A stretch of DNA of 30,923 nucleotides from DASZGI01 sp035938995 (GTDB taxonomy: Bacteria > Actinomycetota > Actinomycetes > Streptomycetales > Catenulisporaceae), in the NCBI RefSeq assembly GCF_035938995.1, contig NZ_DASZGI010000319.1, forward strand, positions 1 to 30,923, read 5' to 3'. Position numbers and translations under genes: made by a program. Positions 15,510 through 23,756 of this stretch are shown here, piece by piece. Each line of letters begins with the position of its first letter. Position 1 is the stretch's first letter. The notes beneath the pieces were generated by a model that was not told where the DNA came from, searched no databases, and saw only the letters and a program-made list of their open reading frames with translations.

Positions 15510-17951
15510 CGGCGGCGCCCCGGCCCCCGGCGTCAGCGCCCGCGCGGCGCTTAGCACGGCCAGCGGCACCGCCAGGAACAGCGCCATCTTCGGCACCAGG
15601 ATGCCCGAGTCGTCGACGAACCAGCCGATGCCTACGGTGATCAGGGACAGCCACAGCGCGCAGCGGATGTACGGTTCGCGCGCGTAGACCAGCGCTAGGG
15701 ACCGGGACGCGATCAGGCGCGGCGCGACGACGGCCAGCAGGCTCCAGAACAGGAGCCACGGCACGTAGTGGCTGAACCAGTCGTTGTTCACCGACGCCAG
15801 GTTGGTGTCGATCTTGCGGTGCACGGTGGTGGTCCAGGTGCCGTCGAAGATCGAGGCCACGAAGTTGCCGAAGTGCGAGCGGTGGTCGGCCGGCTGGAGG
15901 TAGTTGACGATGGCGAATCCGGAGACGACGACCACCCCGCTGATCGCCACCACCAGCACCTTGCGCCAGGTGATCCGCCATCCGGCGAGCAGGAACAGCA
16001 GCAGCACGAATCCGGGCACCATCGCGATCGTGCCGCCGAACTTCGAGCCCCAGGCCGGCGAACCGCACGCGGCCACGGCGAACAGGCCGAGCGCGCCGAC
16101 CGCAACCAGCGCGCGCCGCCGCTCGGAGCGTTCGGCTGCCGGAAGCCGGGTCAGCCCGAGACGGCCCGGGACCGCGCGCGACAGCCAGCCGGTCGCCGCC
16201 TCGCGGAAGGTGCGCGGCCAGGTGTGCGGCGGGATCTGGCCGGGTCCCCGACGGGGCATCAGCAGCGAGCCGATCCAGACCGAGCCGACCATGGCGGCGG
16301 CGCAGTACACCCCGACCGCGTCATTGCCGATGCCGTAGAACCGCCCGGCGATCACATACGACAATCCGAACGGCGTCTGCGCCTGGAGCCGCGAGCCGGT
16401 CACCACGTCCACCGCGATGATCCCGAAGGTGAGCAGGCCGAGCAGCCCGGCCGGGGCCAACGGCTGACCGCGCAAGCCCGGGAGCTGGCACAACGCCAGC
16501 GTCACGGCGGTGAGTACGAGCGCGATCGCGGCGATGGAGAGGAAGAGGACGGCTCCGGGACTGCCGGTCCCGGACCAGGGGACGAAGTTCGCCAGGAAGG
16601 ACGCGGGCGCGACCGCCGCCAGGGCGGTGGCCCATACGCCGATCGCGCCCATCAGGATGCGCCGCCACCGCGCGAGTACGGGATAACGAGCGGCGAAGCG
16701 TCCGGGGGAGTAGCGCTCCGGCAGCCAGCGCACCGCGACGAAGACCACCCCGGCCGCCCACACCAGGATGGTGACCGCGTGCGCCATCCACGTGATGAAC
16801 CGCAGGTTCGTCGCGCCGTACGTGTCGTTGGCGGTGCCGAGCCGGGCCTGCGTGGCGATCGCCGAGCCCGGATCGGCCGGGGCGGGGCCTCCCGTGCCGA
16901 TCAACGCTCCGGTGAACGGTTTCGGGTCGGCGGCCTTGACCTGAGTCTGCGTCAGCCCGGCCCAGCGCAGGATCGACGGCGTCAGGTCGATGGTCTGCAC
17001 GAGTCCGTCGTGCCGGGTGGAGGCGGTGTACAGCCAGCGTCCGCCGGTGAACCGGCTGCTTGTGGAGCCGGCCGGACTCGAACCCGTGGTCGTGACCAGC
17101 ACGGCGTGCAGTTCTGCGTTGTAGGAGCTGTCGCTGAGCCCGGCGATGATGGCCGTCGTCCCGATGGGCAGCTTCACCATGAGCGCGGCGAGTTGGGCGT
17201 CGAGGATCGTGTACGGGTACGTGCGCTGCGGCAGCGGCGTGGGCCGCGGTGGGGCGACCGTCGGCTGCAGATTGCTCAGGCCGCCGAGGTCGACCAGTGT
17301 GACCGCGCAGCTTTCCAGGTCGGTGGTGGTCAGCGAGTCGGGGGAGCCGAGGTAGTCGGAGACCCTGCCGTTGGCGTCCGAGGCGGCCAACAGTGCACCG
17401 GCTCCCGATGCTGCGATGCAGCCTCCCGCCGCACTGATGGGCGCCGCCAGCGCTCCATAGACGGGGTTGTAGCTGTAAGCCGTATTCGGCGCCGTATAGG
17501 CAGAGAGGTTCGGGATTTGATACGGCCCCGGCGTCGCGGGCGGCTCCGGAAGCGGCGCGCAGTAGGTATGGGTGTGGGTGATCAGCGCGTAGTTGGGGTC
17601 GATGCCGACCGGGTAGCGCGAGACGACGCCGGCCGTGCTGCGCGACCCGGTGCCGAGGGTGAGCCATCCGTCGGCCGGGCAGGTGCTGTCCATCGCGGCG
17701 CGGGTGACCAGCGACGCGATGTCGCCTCCGCCGACCATCGTGTAGAGCGACGGCATCCCGCTCTGCGTGACGTCGCTCCACTGCAAGCCTTCGATGCCGA
17801 TGACCACCACACGGCCGGAGGGCGCACCGCCGGTTGCCGCCGTCTCGCCGCCCGCGTCCACTGCGTGCGCAGGCGCGGTACCGAACGCGGCGGCGGACAG
17901 CAGAGCCGCCCCGAATGCCGCGCTGGACGCGAAAAGACGACGAAGGCGCAC
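15432..17951 (-). CDS. Alkaline-phosphatase-like polytopic membrane protein
   Basis: An 839-residue protein. Residues 1-30 form a signal peptide ending AHA. Residues about 45-390 form an exported domain opening VVVIGIEGLQWSDV and containing STCPADGWLTLGTGSR, as in a conserved actinobacterial family with an alkaline-phosphatase-like fold. The usual metal-binding DG pair reads EG, so catalysis is doubtful. From about residue 395 about eleven membrane helices follow, with the conserved GRFYGIGNDAVGVY between them. I know of no assigned function; a role in envelope polymer handling is plausible. The start is a GTG with TACGCT six bases upstream, a leaderless pattern. Its 3' end overlaps the sugar-kinase gene tail to tail by 78 bp. 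Confidence 0.85.
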   Translation of the reverse strand: MRLRRLFASSAAFGAALLSAAAFGTAPAHAVDAGGETAATGGAPSGRVVVIGIEGLQWSDVTQSGMPSLYTMVGGGDIASLVTRAAMDSTCPADGWLTLGTGSRSTAGVVSRYPVGIDPNYALITHTHTYCAPLPEPPATPGPYQIPNLSAYTAPNTAYSYNPVYGALAAPISAAGGCIAASGAGALLAASDANGRVSDYLGSPDSLTTTDLESCAVTLVDLGGLSNLQPTVAPPRPTPLPQRTYPYTILDAQLAALMVKLPIGTTAIIAGLSDSSYNAELHAVLVTTTGSSPAGSTSSRFTGGRWLYTASTRHDGLVQTIDLTPSILRWAGLTQTQVKAADPKPFTGALIGTGGPAPADPGSAIATQARLGTANDTYGATNLRFITWMAHAVTILVWAAGVVFVAVRWLPERYSPGRFAARYPVLARWRRILMGAIGVWATALAAVAPASFLANFVPWSGTGSPGAVLFLSIAAIALVLTAVTLALCQLPGLRGQPLAPAGLLGLLTFGIIAVDVVTGSRLQAQTPFGLSYVIAGRFYGIGNDAVGVYCAAAMVGSVWIGSLLMPRRGPGQIPPHTWPRTFREAATGWLSRAVPGRLGLTRLPAAERSERRRALVAVGALGLFAVAACGSPAWGSKFGGTIAMVPGFVLLLFLLAGWRITWRKVLVVAISGVVVVSGFAIVNYLQPADHRSHFGNFVASIFDGTWTTTVHRKIDTNLASVNNDWFSHYVPWLLFWSLLAVVAPRLIASRSLALVYAREPYIRCALWLSLITVGIGWFVDDSGILVPKMALFLAVPLAVLSAARALTPGAGAPPSVAGTPVPSGLVDERRGADEAGLLA

Positions 17952-17963
17952 CCGGCCAGCGTA
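17949..17963 (-). promoter_or_regulatory. Leaderless-type -10 element of the phosphatase-like gene
   Basis: On the minus strand TACGCT is followed by six bases (GGCCGG) and the GTG start at 17951. No ribosome site is present. A second possible start signal, TTGACG, lies further upstream at 18015-18020. Confidence 0.5.
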
Positions 17964-18046
17964 GTGACGGCCGCGTGCGCCTTCGCGCTCGGGTAGACCG
18001 GACGGTCAGATATTCGTCAACTCGTGACCAGCGGATCCCGGTCTGA

Positions 18047-18089
18047 TGCGTTGCCGCTTGGTGCGGTGCGGGTTTTGTGCGTTGCCGCT
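18047..18089. repeat. Direct repeat at the 3' end of the exporter gene
   Basis: TGCGTTGCCGCT occurs at 18047-18058 and again at 18078-18089, 31 bp apart, the second copy touching the exporter stop codon. It may be chance or part of a 3' structure; no clear terminator hairpin was seen. Confidence 0.35.
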
Positions 18090-19729
18090 CAGTGCAGGGC
18101 CGGCGCGGCCGCGGCGTCTGCGGTCGCCCCCGCCTCGGCGCCCGCCGGGCCGCTGGGGCTGCCGGCGCTACGCAGCTCGACCTGCTTGAGGAACAGGCTG
18201 AGCACGAACGCGACCAGCATGATCGCCGCCGCGATCATGAAGACCACCGACAGCGCCTCGACGAACGAGTGGATCATGATCTGCTCGATCCCCGGGTGCG
18301 TCACGTTGAGCGCGTTGAGCTGGGCCCGGTTGAGGCTGCCGGTGCTGCTTCCGGCGCCGAGCGACCCGGCGCGCGAGCCGAGCGCCTGCTTCACGTACAG
18401 CGTCAGCCGGTTGGTCAGGATCGCGCCGAACAGCGCGGTGCCGAACGAGCTGCCCATGTTCCGGAAGAACAGGTTCGCCGAGGTGCCGGTGCCGATGTCC
18501 TTGAACGGCAGGGCGTTCTGCACCGCGAGCGTGAGCACCGGCATCACCAGGCCGAGCCCGGCGCCGAGCACGAACATGTAGACGCCGCGCTCCCACGCCG
18601 GGGTCGTCTCGCCCAGCCGCGACATCAGGAACATGCCGACCACGGCGATCGCGGTGCCGGCGATCGGGAACGGCTTGTACTTGCCGATCTTGGAGATCAT
18701 CCGGCCGCCGATGATCGAGGCGGGCATGATGCCCAGCATCATCGGCAGGATCGCCAGCCCCGCCATGGTGGGCGAGTAGCCCACCACGAACTGCAGGTAC
18801 ACCGAGAGGTAGATCAGCGAGCCCATCATGGTCAGGCCCACCACGAGCGCCATCGCGTTGGACATCGTGAAGACCTGGTTGCGGAACAGCCTCATCGGCA
18901 GGATGGGCTCGCTGGCGCACTTCAGCTCCCAGAACACGAACAGCGCGAACAGCGCGCCGCCGCCGATGAACAGCGACAGGATGGTCGGGGAGCCCCACGC
19001 GTACTGCCCGTTGCTGCCGAACTGCGCGGCCAGCAGCAGGGCCGAGGCGCCCGCGGTGACCAGTGCCGCGCCGGTGTAGTCGATCTTGTGCTTGACCTGG
19101 CCGTCCCGCACGTGCAGCACGATCGAGATGACGATCAGGGCGAGCAGGCCGATCGGCAGGTTCACGTAGAAGATGTAGCGCCAGCCGGTGATGCCGAGCA
19201 GTGTGTGCTGGTCGGTGAAGAAGCCGCCGAGCAGCGGGCCGATCACCATGGCGAGCATGAACACGCCGCCGAAGTAGCCCTGGTACTTGCCGCGCTCGCG
19301 GGGCGGGACCACCGATCCGATGATCGTGAAGGTCAGTGCCATCAGGCCGCCCGCGCCGAGGCCCTGCAGCGCCCGGAACGCGATCAGCTCGGCCATGTTC
19401 TGCGCCATGCCGCACAGCGCCGAGCCGACGAGGAAGACGACTATCGCGAACATGTATATCTTCTTGGGCCCGTACAGGTCAGCGAGCTTGCCGTAGATCG
19501 GCGTGACCGCTGTCGAGGCGAGCAGGTACGCGGTGACCACCCACGGCATCTCAGCCGTCCCGTTGACCTTGTTCAGGTCGTTCACGATGGTCAGCAGCGC
19601 GGTCGAGACGATCGTCTGGTCGAGCGCGGCGAGCAGCATGCCGAGCATCAGGCCGCTGAAGACCACCATGATCTGCCGGTGCGACATAAGGGGGCGGCCA
19701 TCGGCCGCCGTCTCCGGTGCAGCACTCAC
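18089..19729 (-). CDS. DHA2-family (14-helix) drug:proton antiporter
   Basis: A 546-residue major facilitator of the EmrB/QacA type. LDQTIVSTAL near the N-terminus is the DHA2 motif D1 with its membrane-embedded aspartate. GKLADLYGPKK is motif A, and MVIGPLLGGFF corresponds to motif C. Fourteen hydrophobic helices can be traced before an Ala/Gly-rich tail. It should export a hydrophobic or cationic toxic compound using the proton gradient. The start GTG 19729 overlaps the marR stop as GTGA and has GAAGGA eight bases upstream; ATG 19738 is too close to that site. Operon partner and regulator is the MarR protein, which probably senses the exported compound. Confidence 0.92.
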   Translation of the reverse strand: MSAAPETAADGRPLMSHRQIMVVFSGLMLGMLLAALDQTIVSTALLTIVNDLNKVNGTAEMPWVVTAYLLASTAVTPIYGKLADLYGPKKIYMFAIVVFLVGSALCGMAQNMAELIAFRALQGLGAGGLMALTFTIIGSVVPPRERGKYQGYFGGVFMLAMVIGPLLGGFFTDQHTLLGITGWRYIFYVNLPIGLLALIVISIVLHVRDGQVKHKIDYTGAALVTAGASALLLAAQFGSNGQYAWGSPTILSLFIGGGALFALFVFWELKCASEPILPMRLFRNQVFTMSNAMALVVGLTMMGSLIYLSVYLQFVVGYSPTMAGLAILPMMLGIMPASIIGGRMISKIGKYKPFPIAGTAIAVVGMFLMSRLGETTPAWERGVYMFVLGAGLGLVMPVLTLAVQNALPFKDIGTGTSANLFFRNMGSSFGTALFGAILTNRLTLYVKQALGSRAGSLGAGSSTGSLNRAQLNALNVTHPGIEQIMIHSFVEALSVVFMIAAAIMLVAFVLSLFLKQVELRSAGSPSGPAGAEAGATADAAAAPALH

Positions 19730-20229
19730 TTGAAGCATCCTTCGATGTCGCCGACGAACCTGTGGAGGAGGTCCGTCAGTTGCGTCACGTCCTGCGCGGC
19801 CCAGTGCCCAAGGGCCCCGTGGACCTCTTCCACCCGCTTGGTCCAGAACTCGCGGACCATCGCGTCGCCCCGATCGGTCAGCTCGACCTGGAACGCCCGC
19901 TTGTCGTCCGCGTCGGTGGTCCTCGCGATCATGCCCTCCTCCTCCAGCTGGCGCAGATGCCTGCTGACGGTGGACAGGTCCAGATGAAGCTCCTTGGCCA
20001 GCACGGACGGGCGCTGCCGCCCCGACCGCTGCAGCGTGAACAGCACGCTGAGCCTTCCCTGGTCGGAGTGCTGCACCGCCTGTCGCTGCCGGTTCTTGGC
20101 CTGCATGAACATCTCGCGTACCGCATCGAGGAGTTGCTTGACCTGGTCGACAGACGGCCCCGGCGGCGCGGGCCGCTCGATGGCTGGCGCGAACGGGTCG
20201 CGATCAGCCGAAGTTACCGCCGTAGTCAT
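19726..20229 (-). CDS. MarR-family transcriptional regulator
   Basis: A 167-residue winged-helix dimer regulator. The recognition region reads RPSVLAKELHLDLSTVSRHLRQLEEEGMI, followed by the wing sequence TDADDKRAFQVELTDRG, a textbook MarR pattern with the Asp-Asp-x-Arg corner. ATG 20229 has AGGGG upstream. It is the first gene of a two-gene operon with the exporter, and two matching operator sites surround its promoter. Autorepression released by a small-molecule ligand is the expected mode. About 35 residues before the helical domain are Ala/Pro-rich and probably flexible. Confidence 0.92.
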   Translation of the reverse strand: MTTAVTSADRDPFAPAIERPAPPGPSVDQVKQLLDAVREMFMQAKNRQRQAVQHSDQGRLSVLFTLQRSGRQRPSVLAKELHLDLSTVSRHLRQLEEEGMIARTTDADDKRAFQVELTDRGDAMVREFWTKRVEEVHGALGHWAAQDVTQLTDLLHRFVGDIEGCFK

Positions 20230-20276
20230 GAGGACCCCTAAGGCCGAGCCGCCATCCCGAGCGGCTACCCCGCCAA

Positions 20277-20326
20277 ATTACTTGTACGTTACAACTATAT
20301 CGAAGATTGCTTGTGCTTTGCAACCT
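20277..20326 (-). promoter_or_regulatory. marR promoter with two MarR-type operators
   Basis: Two 19-bp copies lie at 20277-20295 and 20306-20324. Read on the minus strand they are GTTGTAACGTACAAGTAAT and GTTGCAAAGCACAAGCAAT. The first contains the perfect palindrome TTGTA-ACG-TACAA. The centres are 29 bp apart. Between and within them a -35 (TTGCAA) and -10 (TATAGT) can be placed with an 18-bp spacer, so bound repressor would block RNA polymerase. The sites also lie about 50-95 bp before the -10 of the divergent ammonia-lyase gene. Confidence 0.75.
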
Positions 20327-20371
20327 ATTTTTCGCTCGCCGGGCTCCGTCGTTCCTCATCCGCACCACGCG

Positions 20372-20386
20372 TAGCCTGAAGGCATG
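20372..20386 (+). promoter_or_regulatory. Leaderless-type -10 element of the ammonia-lyase gene
   Basis: TAGCCT (20372-20377), six bases, then ATG at 20384. The element matches that of the trans-sulfuration gene at 1653 base for base through TAGCCTGAA. There is no Shine-Dalgarno sequence. Confidence 0.6.
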
Positions 20387-21820
20387 ATGAGCAGGGACTC
20401 CCGGGCTCGCGGTGCCAGACCGGCGGACCGCACACCCGAGCACGCCGAAGGGTCGAACGCCGGTACCCCGGGCGCCGACGCCGAGTCGGCCGACCCCGCC
20501 ACGGGTCGCACAAGAACTGCGAGCGCTTCAGCCGCCCGCACTCCCAAAGGCGTCGCCGATGCCGCTTCGACCGGCCGCGCCGTCAAAATTCAGCCCTGGT
20601 CGCCGACGGCGCCCGCCGTCACCCTCGACGACGTGCTCGCCGCCCGCAAGACCCTCGGCGACGTCATCCGCGCCACTCCGTTGGCCTGGTCGCGCCCGCT
20701 GTCCGAGGCGGTCGGCGGCGAGGTGTGGTTCAAGTGCGAGAACCTCCAGCGGGCCGGTTCCTTCAAGATCCGCGGAGCGTACGTCCGGATCCACAACCTG
20801 TCCGCCGAGGAACGGGCGCACGGCGTCGTCGCGGCCAGCGCGGGGAACCACGCGCAGGGCGTCGCCCTCGCCGCGACTTTGCACGGGATCGAGTCCACCG
20901 TCTTCATGCCCGAGGGCGCTCCGCTGCCCAAAATAGCCGCCACCGAGTCGTACGGGGCACGGGTCCGTTTCGCCGGGACCACCGTCGACGAGGCGCTGAT
21001 CGCCGCCCGCGCGTTCGCCGAGGAGACCGGCGCCGCGTTCATCCACCCCTTCGACCACCCCGACATCGTGGCCGGGCAGGGCACGGTCGGCCTGGAGATC
21101 CTGGAACAGTGCCCGAACGTCAAGACCGTGCTCGCCGGCTGCGGCGGCGGCGGGATGCTCGCCGGGCTCGCCATAGCCATCAAGCAGTTGCGGCCTGAGG
21201 CGCGCGTCATCGGCGTTCAGGCCGCGAACGTCGCGGCGTACCCACCGTCCCTTTCCGCCGGGCGGCCGACGCCGTTGGTCGGCGCAACGCCCACGATGGC
21301 CGACGGGATCGCGGTCGGCTGTCCCGGCGAGGTCCCCTTCGGCATCATCCGCGACCTGGTCGACTCGGTGGTCACCATCGACGAGGAGTCGATCTCCCGG
21401 GCCCTGCTCCTGCTGTTGGAGCGCAACAAGTTGGTCGTCGAGCCAGCCGGCGCGGTCGGCGTCGCCGCGCTGCTCGAGGATCCGGGGGCGTTCGAGCCGC
21501 CGATCGTCGCGGTGCTCTCCGGCGGCAATGTGGACCCGCTGCTCCTGCTGCGCCTGATCCGGCACGGCCTCGCGGCGGCCGGACGCTTCATGTCGCTGCG
21601 GCTGCGCCTGACCGACCGTCCCGGAGCACTCGCCCAACTGCTCGCCGAACTCGCCGCCGCCGACACCAACGTGGTGGACGTGGAGCACGGCCGCAACCTG
21701 GCCGGGCTCGGCATCACCGAGGTCGAAGTGGGCGTGACGCTCGAGACACGCGGGCCGGATCACGCAGCAGCGGTACTGGAAAGGCTCAGCGCGGCGGGTT
21801 ATTCGCCGACGGTCGCTTAA
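20384..21820 (+). CDS. ilvA: Threonine ammonia-lyase (threonine dehydratase) with ACT domain
   Basis: The 478-residue PLP enzyme converts threonine to 2-oxobutanoate and ammonia, the entry to isoleucine synthesis or to threonine catabolism. The PLP lysine is Lys128 in GSFKIRGA, the phosphate loop is CGGGGMLAGLA, and SAGNHAQGVA is the family substrate loop. An ACT-like regulatory domain forms the last about 85 residues (SLRLRLTDRPGALAQLL). That single short domain resembles the catabolic TdcB-like type found in many actinobacteria, so ilvA is approximate. Unusual is a charged, Ala/Thr-rich, low-complexity extension of about 75 residues before the catalytic fold. The leaderless promoter supports this early start. 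It overlaps the next convergent gene by 35 bp. Confidence 0.9.
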   Translation: MMSRDSRARGARPADRTPEHAEGSNAGTPGADAESADPATGRTRTASASAARTPKGVADAASTGRAVKIQPWSPTAPAVTLDDVLAARKTLGDVIRATPLAWSRPLSEAVGGEVWFKCENLQRAGSFKIRGAYVRIHNLSAEERAHGVVAASAGNHAQGVALAATLHGIESTVFMPEGAPLPKIAATESYGARVRFAGTTVDEALIAARAFAEETGAAFIHPFDHPDIVAGQGTVGLEILEQCPNVKTVLAGCGGGGMLAGLAIAIKQLRPEARVIGVQAANVAAYPPSLSAGRPTPLVGATPTMADGIAVGCPGEVPFGIIRDLVDSVVTIDEESISRALLLLLERNKLVVEPAGAVGVAALLEDPGAFEPPIVAVLSGGNVDPLLLLRLIRHGLAAAGRFMSLRLRLTDRPGALAQLLAELAAADTNVVDVEHGRNLAGLGITEVEVGVTLETRGPDHAAAVLERLSAAGYSPTVA

Positions 21821-22094
21821 GGCGCGGATGCGCCGGAGGCAGCCGCTTTCCGGCGACGATCGAGGCCAGCGGCACCGTGACCTGCTCGCCCGAGGCGCGG
21901 ACGACGGTCGCGAATCCCGCCTCATCGGAGTTCTCCGGCGCGCCGGTCCACGCCCGCAGCACGCCGATCACGTCCGTGAGCGTCTCGCCGCCCGGCCCGA
22001 CCTGGTCCGGCGGCAGACGGTAGCGCAGCACGACGCGTGATCCCACATCGTGTACACCGATGCGGTCCGGCTCCATCGGTGATGTAGCGTCCAT
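21786..22094 (-). CDS. Small conserved-looking protein, possible standalone regulatory/N-terminal domain
   Basis: A 102-residue protein beginning MDATSPMEPDRIGVHDVGSR, with alternating hydrophobic strands (SRVVLRYRL, DVIGVLRAWT, FATVVRASGEQVTVPL) and ending SIVAGKRLPPAHP plus a basic tail. From memory, a similar small beta-rich segment begins some streptomycete GNAT acetyltransferases encoded beside the ferredoxin gene; here no acetyltransferase domain follows. It may therefore be a detached or truncated version, but this rests on recall. ATG 22094 has AAGGGG upstream. It diverges from the ferredoxin gene across 155 bp. Confidence 0.65.
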   Translation of the reverse strand: MDATSPMEPDRIGVHDVGSRVVLRYRLPPDQVGPGGETLTDVIGVLRAWTGAPENSDEAGFATVVRASGEQVTVPLASIVAGKRLPPAHPRLKRPSANNPPR

Positions 22095-22161
22095 TGCGGC
22101 GCCCCTTGTACTTTCGACCTTCGAACAGGCGGGATACTTATGTGGGCAGCACCGCCGTGTG

Positions 22162-22177
22162 TCCTGCCATAGCAGGA
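22162..22177 (+). promoter_or_regulatory. Leader hairpin upstream of the ferredoxin gene
   Basis: TCCTGC-CATA-GCAGGA is a perfect 6-bp stem with a 4-base loop, about 70 bp upstream of the ferredoxin start. GATACT near 22131 may be the -10 of that gene. I do not recognise a riboswitch here. Confidence 0.35.
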
Positions 22178-22249
22178 AGACGAAAGACAGAGTATCGATC
22201 GGGGTCGGGGCCAACTCCGGACCCGACCCGAGGCCAGGAGGACCCGGAC

Positions 22250-22582
22250 GTGACCTACGTCATCGCGCAGCCTTGTGTCGACGTGAAGGACAAGGCCTGC
22301 ATCGAGGAGTGCCCGGTCGACTGCATCTACGAGGGCGAGCGGTCGCTCTACATCCATCCGGACGAGTGCGTCGACTGCGGCGCGTGCGAGCCGGTGTGCC
22401 CGGTCGAGGCGATCTTCTACGAGGACGACACCCCGGAGCAGTGGAAGGACTACTACAAGGCCAACGTGGAGTTCTTCGAGGACCTCGGCTCGCCCGGCGG
22501 CGCCTCGAAGCTCGGCCTGATCCCCAAGGACCACCCGGTGATCGCCGTCCTGCCGCCGCAGAACACCGGCGAGGGCCACTGA
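22250..22582 (+). CDS. fdxA: 7Fe ferredoxin (3Fe-4S plus 4Fe-4S)
   Basis: A 110-residue cytosolic electron carrier. The cysteine pattern matches Azotobacter FdI-type 7Fe ferredoxins: Cys9, Cys17 and Cys50 for the 3Fe-4S cluster and Cys21, Cys40, Cys43 and Cys46 for the 4Fe-4S cluster, with an extra Cys25. The long acidic C-terminal tail (WKDYYKANVEFFEDLGSPGGA) is also typical. GTG 22250 has a strong AGGAGG site. The gene ends two bases before dapC; the fdxA-dapC pairing is conserved in actinobacteria, though ferredoxin has no known part in lysine synthesis. Confidence 0.95.
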   Translation: MTYVIAQPCVDVKDKACIEECPVDCIYEGERSLYIHPDECVDCGACEPVCPVEAIFYEDDTPEQWKDYYKANVEFFEDLGSPGGASKLGLIPKDHPVIAVLPPQNTGEGH

Positions 22583-22584
22583 GC

Positions 22585-23739
22585 ATGCCCGCGGGGACCG
22601 GCGGCGCGTCCAGGGTCTCGTACCGCCTGCCCAGCTTCCCGTGGGACCGCCTCAAGCCGTACGCCGCCAGGGCCGATGCGCACCCCGGCGGCCGGGTCGA
22701 CCTTTCGGTCGGCACCCCGGTCGACCCGGTGCCGCGCAGCGTGCGCGACGCGCTGGCCGACGCGGCGAACGCGCCCGGATACCCGGCGACGTACGGCAAG
22801 GCGGCGCTGCGCGAGGCGGCGGCGGCGTGGATGCGCCGACAACTCGGCGTGCCGGCCGACCCGGCTGCGGTGCTGCCCCTGATCGGCTCGAAGGAACTGG
22901 TCGCGGGTCTGCCGTCGCTGCTCGGCCTCGGCGCGGACGACGCCGTGGCGTACCCGGCTCCCGCCTATCCGACCTATGAGATCGGCGCCCTGCTGGCGCG
23001 GGCGCGGCCGATCCCGCTCTCGGACGAGCGGCTGCACGACGACCAGTTCTGGCGTGGCGACGGCGGCGCGATCAAGCTCGTCTGGCTTAACTCCCCGGCC
23101 AACCCGCACGGTCGGGTGCACCCGACCGAGGTTCTTCGCCGCGTCGTGGAGCGGGCTCGATCCCGCGGCATCCTGGTGGCTTCGGACGAGTGCTACGTCA
23201 CCCTCGGCTGGGAGGGCGTCGAGCCGGTCTCGGTGCTGCACCCGGACGTCTGCGGCGGCTCGCACGAAGGGCTGCTGGCGGTGCACTCGCTGTCCAAGCG
23301 CTCCAACCTGGCGGGCTATCGCTCCGCGTTCCTGGCGGGAGATCCGGCCGTCGTCGCCGAACTGCTCGAGGTGCGCAAACACGCCGGGATGATGATGCCC
23401 GCGCCGATCCAGGCCGCGACGATCGCCGCCCTTGAAGACGAAGAAGACGCCGCGGCGCAGAAAGAGCTCTACCGACAGCGCCGCGCGGTGCTGCGCGCGG
23501 CTCTGGAGAGCGCCGGGTTCCGCATCGACCACTCCCATGCGGGCCTGTACCTGTGGGCGTCGCGGATGGTCGAAGGCAAGCCGGAGCCCTGTTGGGACAC
23601 GCTGACATACCTCGCCGACCTCGGGATCCTGGCCGCGCCGGGCGAGTTCTACGGACCCGGCGGCGAGCATCACGTGCGTGTCGCGCTCACCGCCTCGGAT
23701 GAGCGGGTCGCCGCCGCGGCGGCGCGCCTGGCCGGCTGA
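22585..23739 (+). CDS. dapC: Succinyldiaminopimelate transaminase DapC
   Basis: The 384-residue class I/II PLP aminotransferase transfers an amino group from glutamate to N-succinyl-2-amino-6-oxopimelate in lysine and diaminopimelate synthesis. The start SYRLPSFPWDRL is characteristic of actinobacterial DapC. The PLP lysine is about Lys238 in SLSKRSNLAGYR, with LNSPANPHGR and ASDECYVTLGW as the expected cofactor contacts. ATG 22585 lies two bases after the fdxA stop with no good ribosome site of its own, so coupled translation is likely. The rest of the succinylase branch (dapD, dapE) lies 3.2 kb downstream as a separate unit. Confidence 0.93.
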   Translation: MPAGTGGASRVSYRLPSFPWDRLKPYAARADAHPGGRVDLSVGTPVDPVPRSVRDALADAANAPGYPATYGKAALREAAAAWMRRQLGVPADPAAVLPLIGSKELVAGLPSLLGLGADDAVAYPAPAYPTYEIGALLARARPIPLSDERLHDDQFWRGDGGAIKLVWLNSPANPHGRVHPTEVLRRVVERARSRGILVASDECYVTLGWEGVEPVSVLHPDVCGGSHEGLLAVHSLSKRSNLAGYRSAFLAGDPAVVAELLEVRKHAGMMMPAPIQAATIAALEDEEDAAAQKELYRQRRAVLRAALESAGFRIDHSHAGLYLWASRMVEGKPEPCWDTLTYLADLGILAAPGEFYGPGGEHHVRVALTASDERVAAAAARLAG

Positions 23740-23756
23740 CCGGGCGTCAGACGAGC

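Noticed and set aside
15768..17996. 742-codon plus-strand open frame opposite the phosphatase-like gene
   Set aside because: Arg/Gly/Asp/His-rich shadow of a clear membrane protein; no motif and no ribosome site.
18077..19987. 636-codon plus-strand open frame opposite the exporter
   Set aside because: Shadow frame rich in His, Gln and Arg; the exporter on the other strand has all family motifs.
22100..22249. Riboswitch in the ferredoxin-dapC leader
   Set aside because: Only a simple 6-bp hairpin is visible; there is no conserved lysine-, SAM- or other aptamer core that I could recognise.
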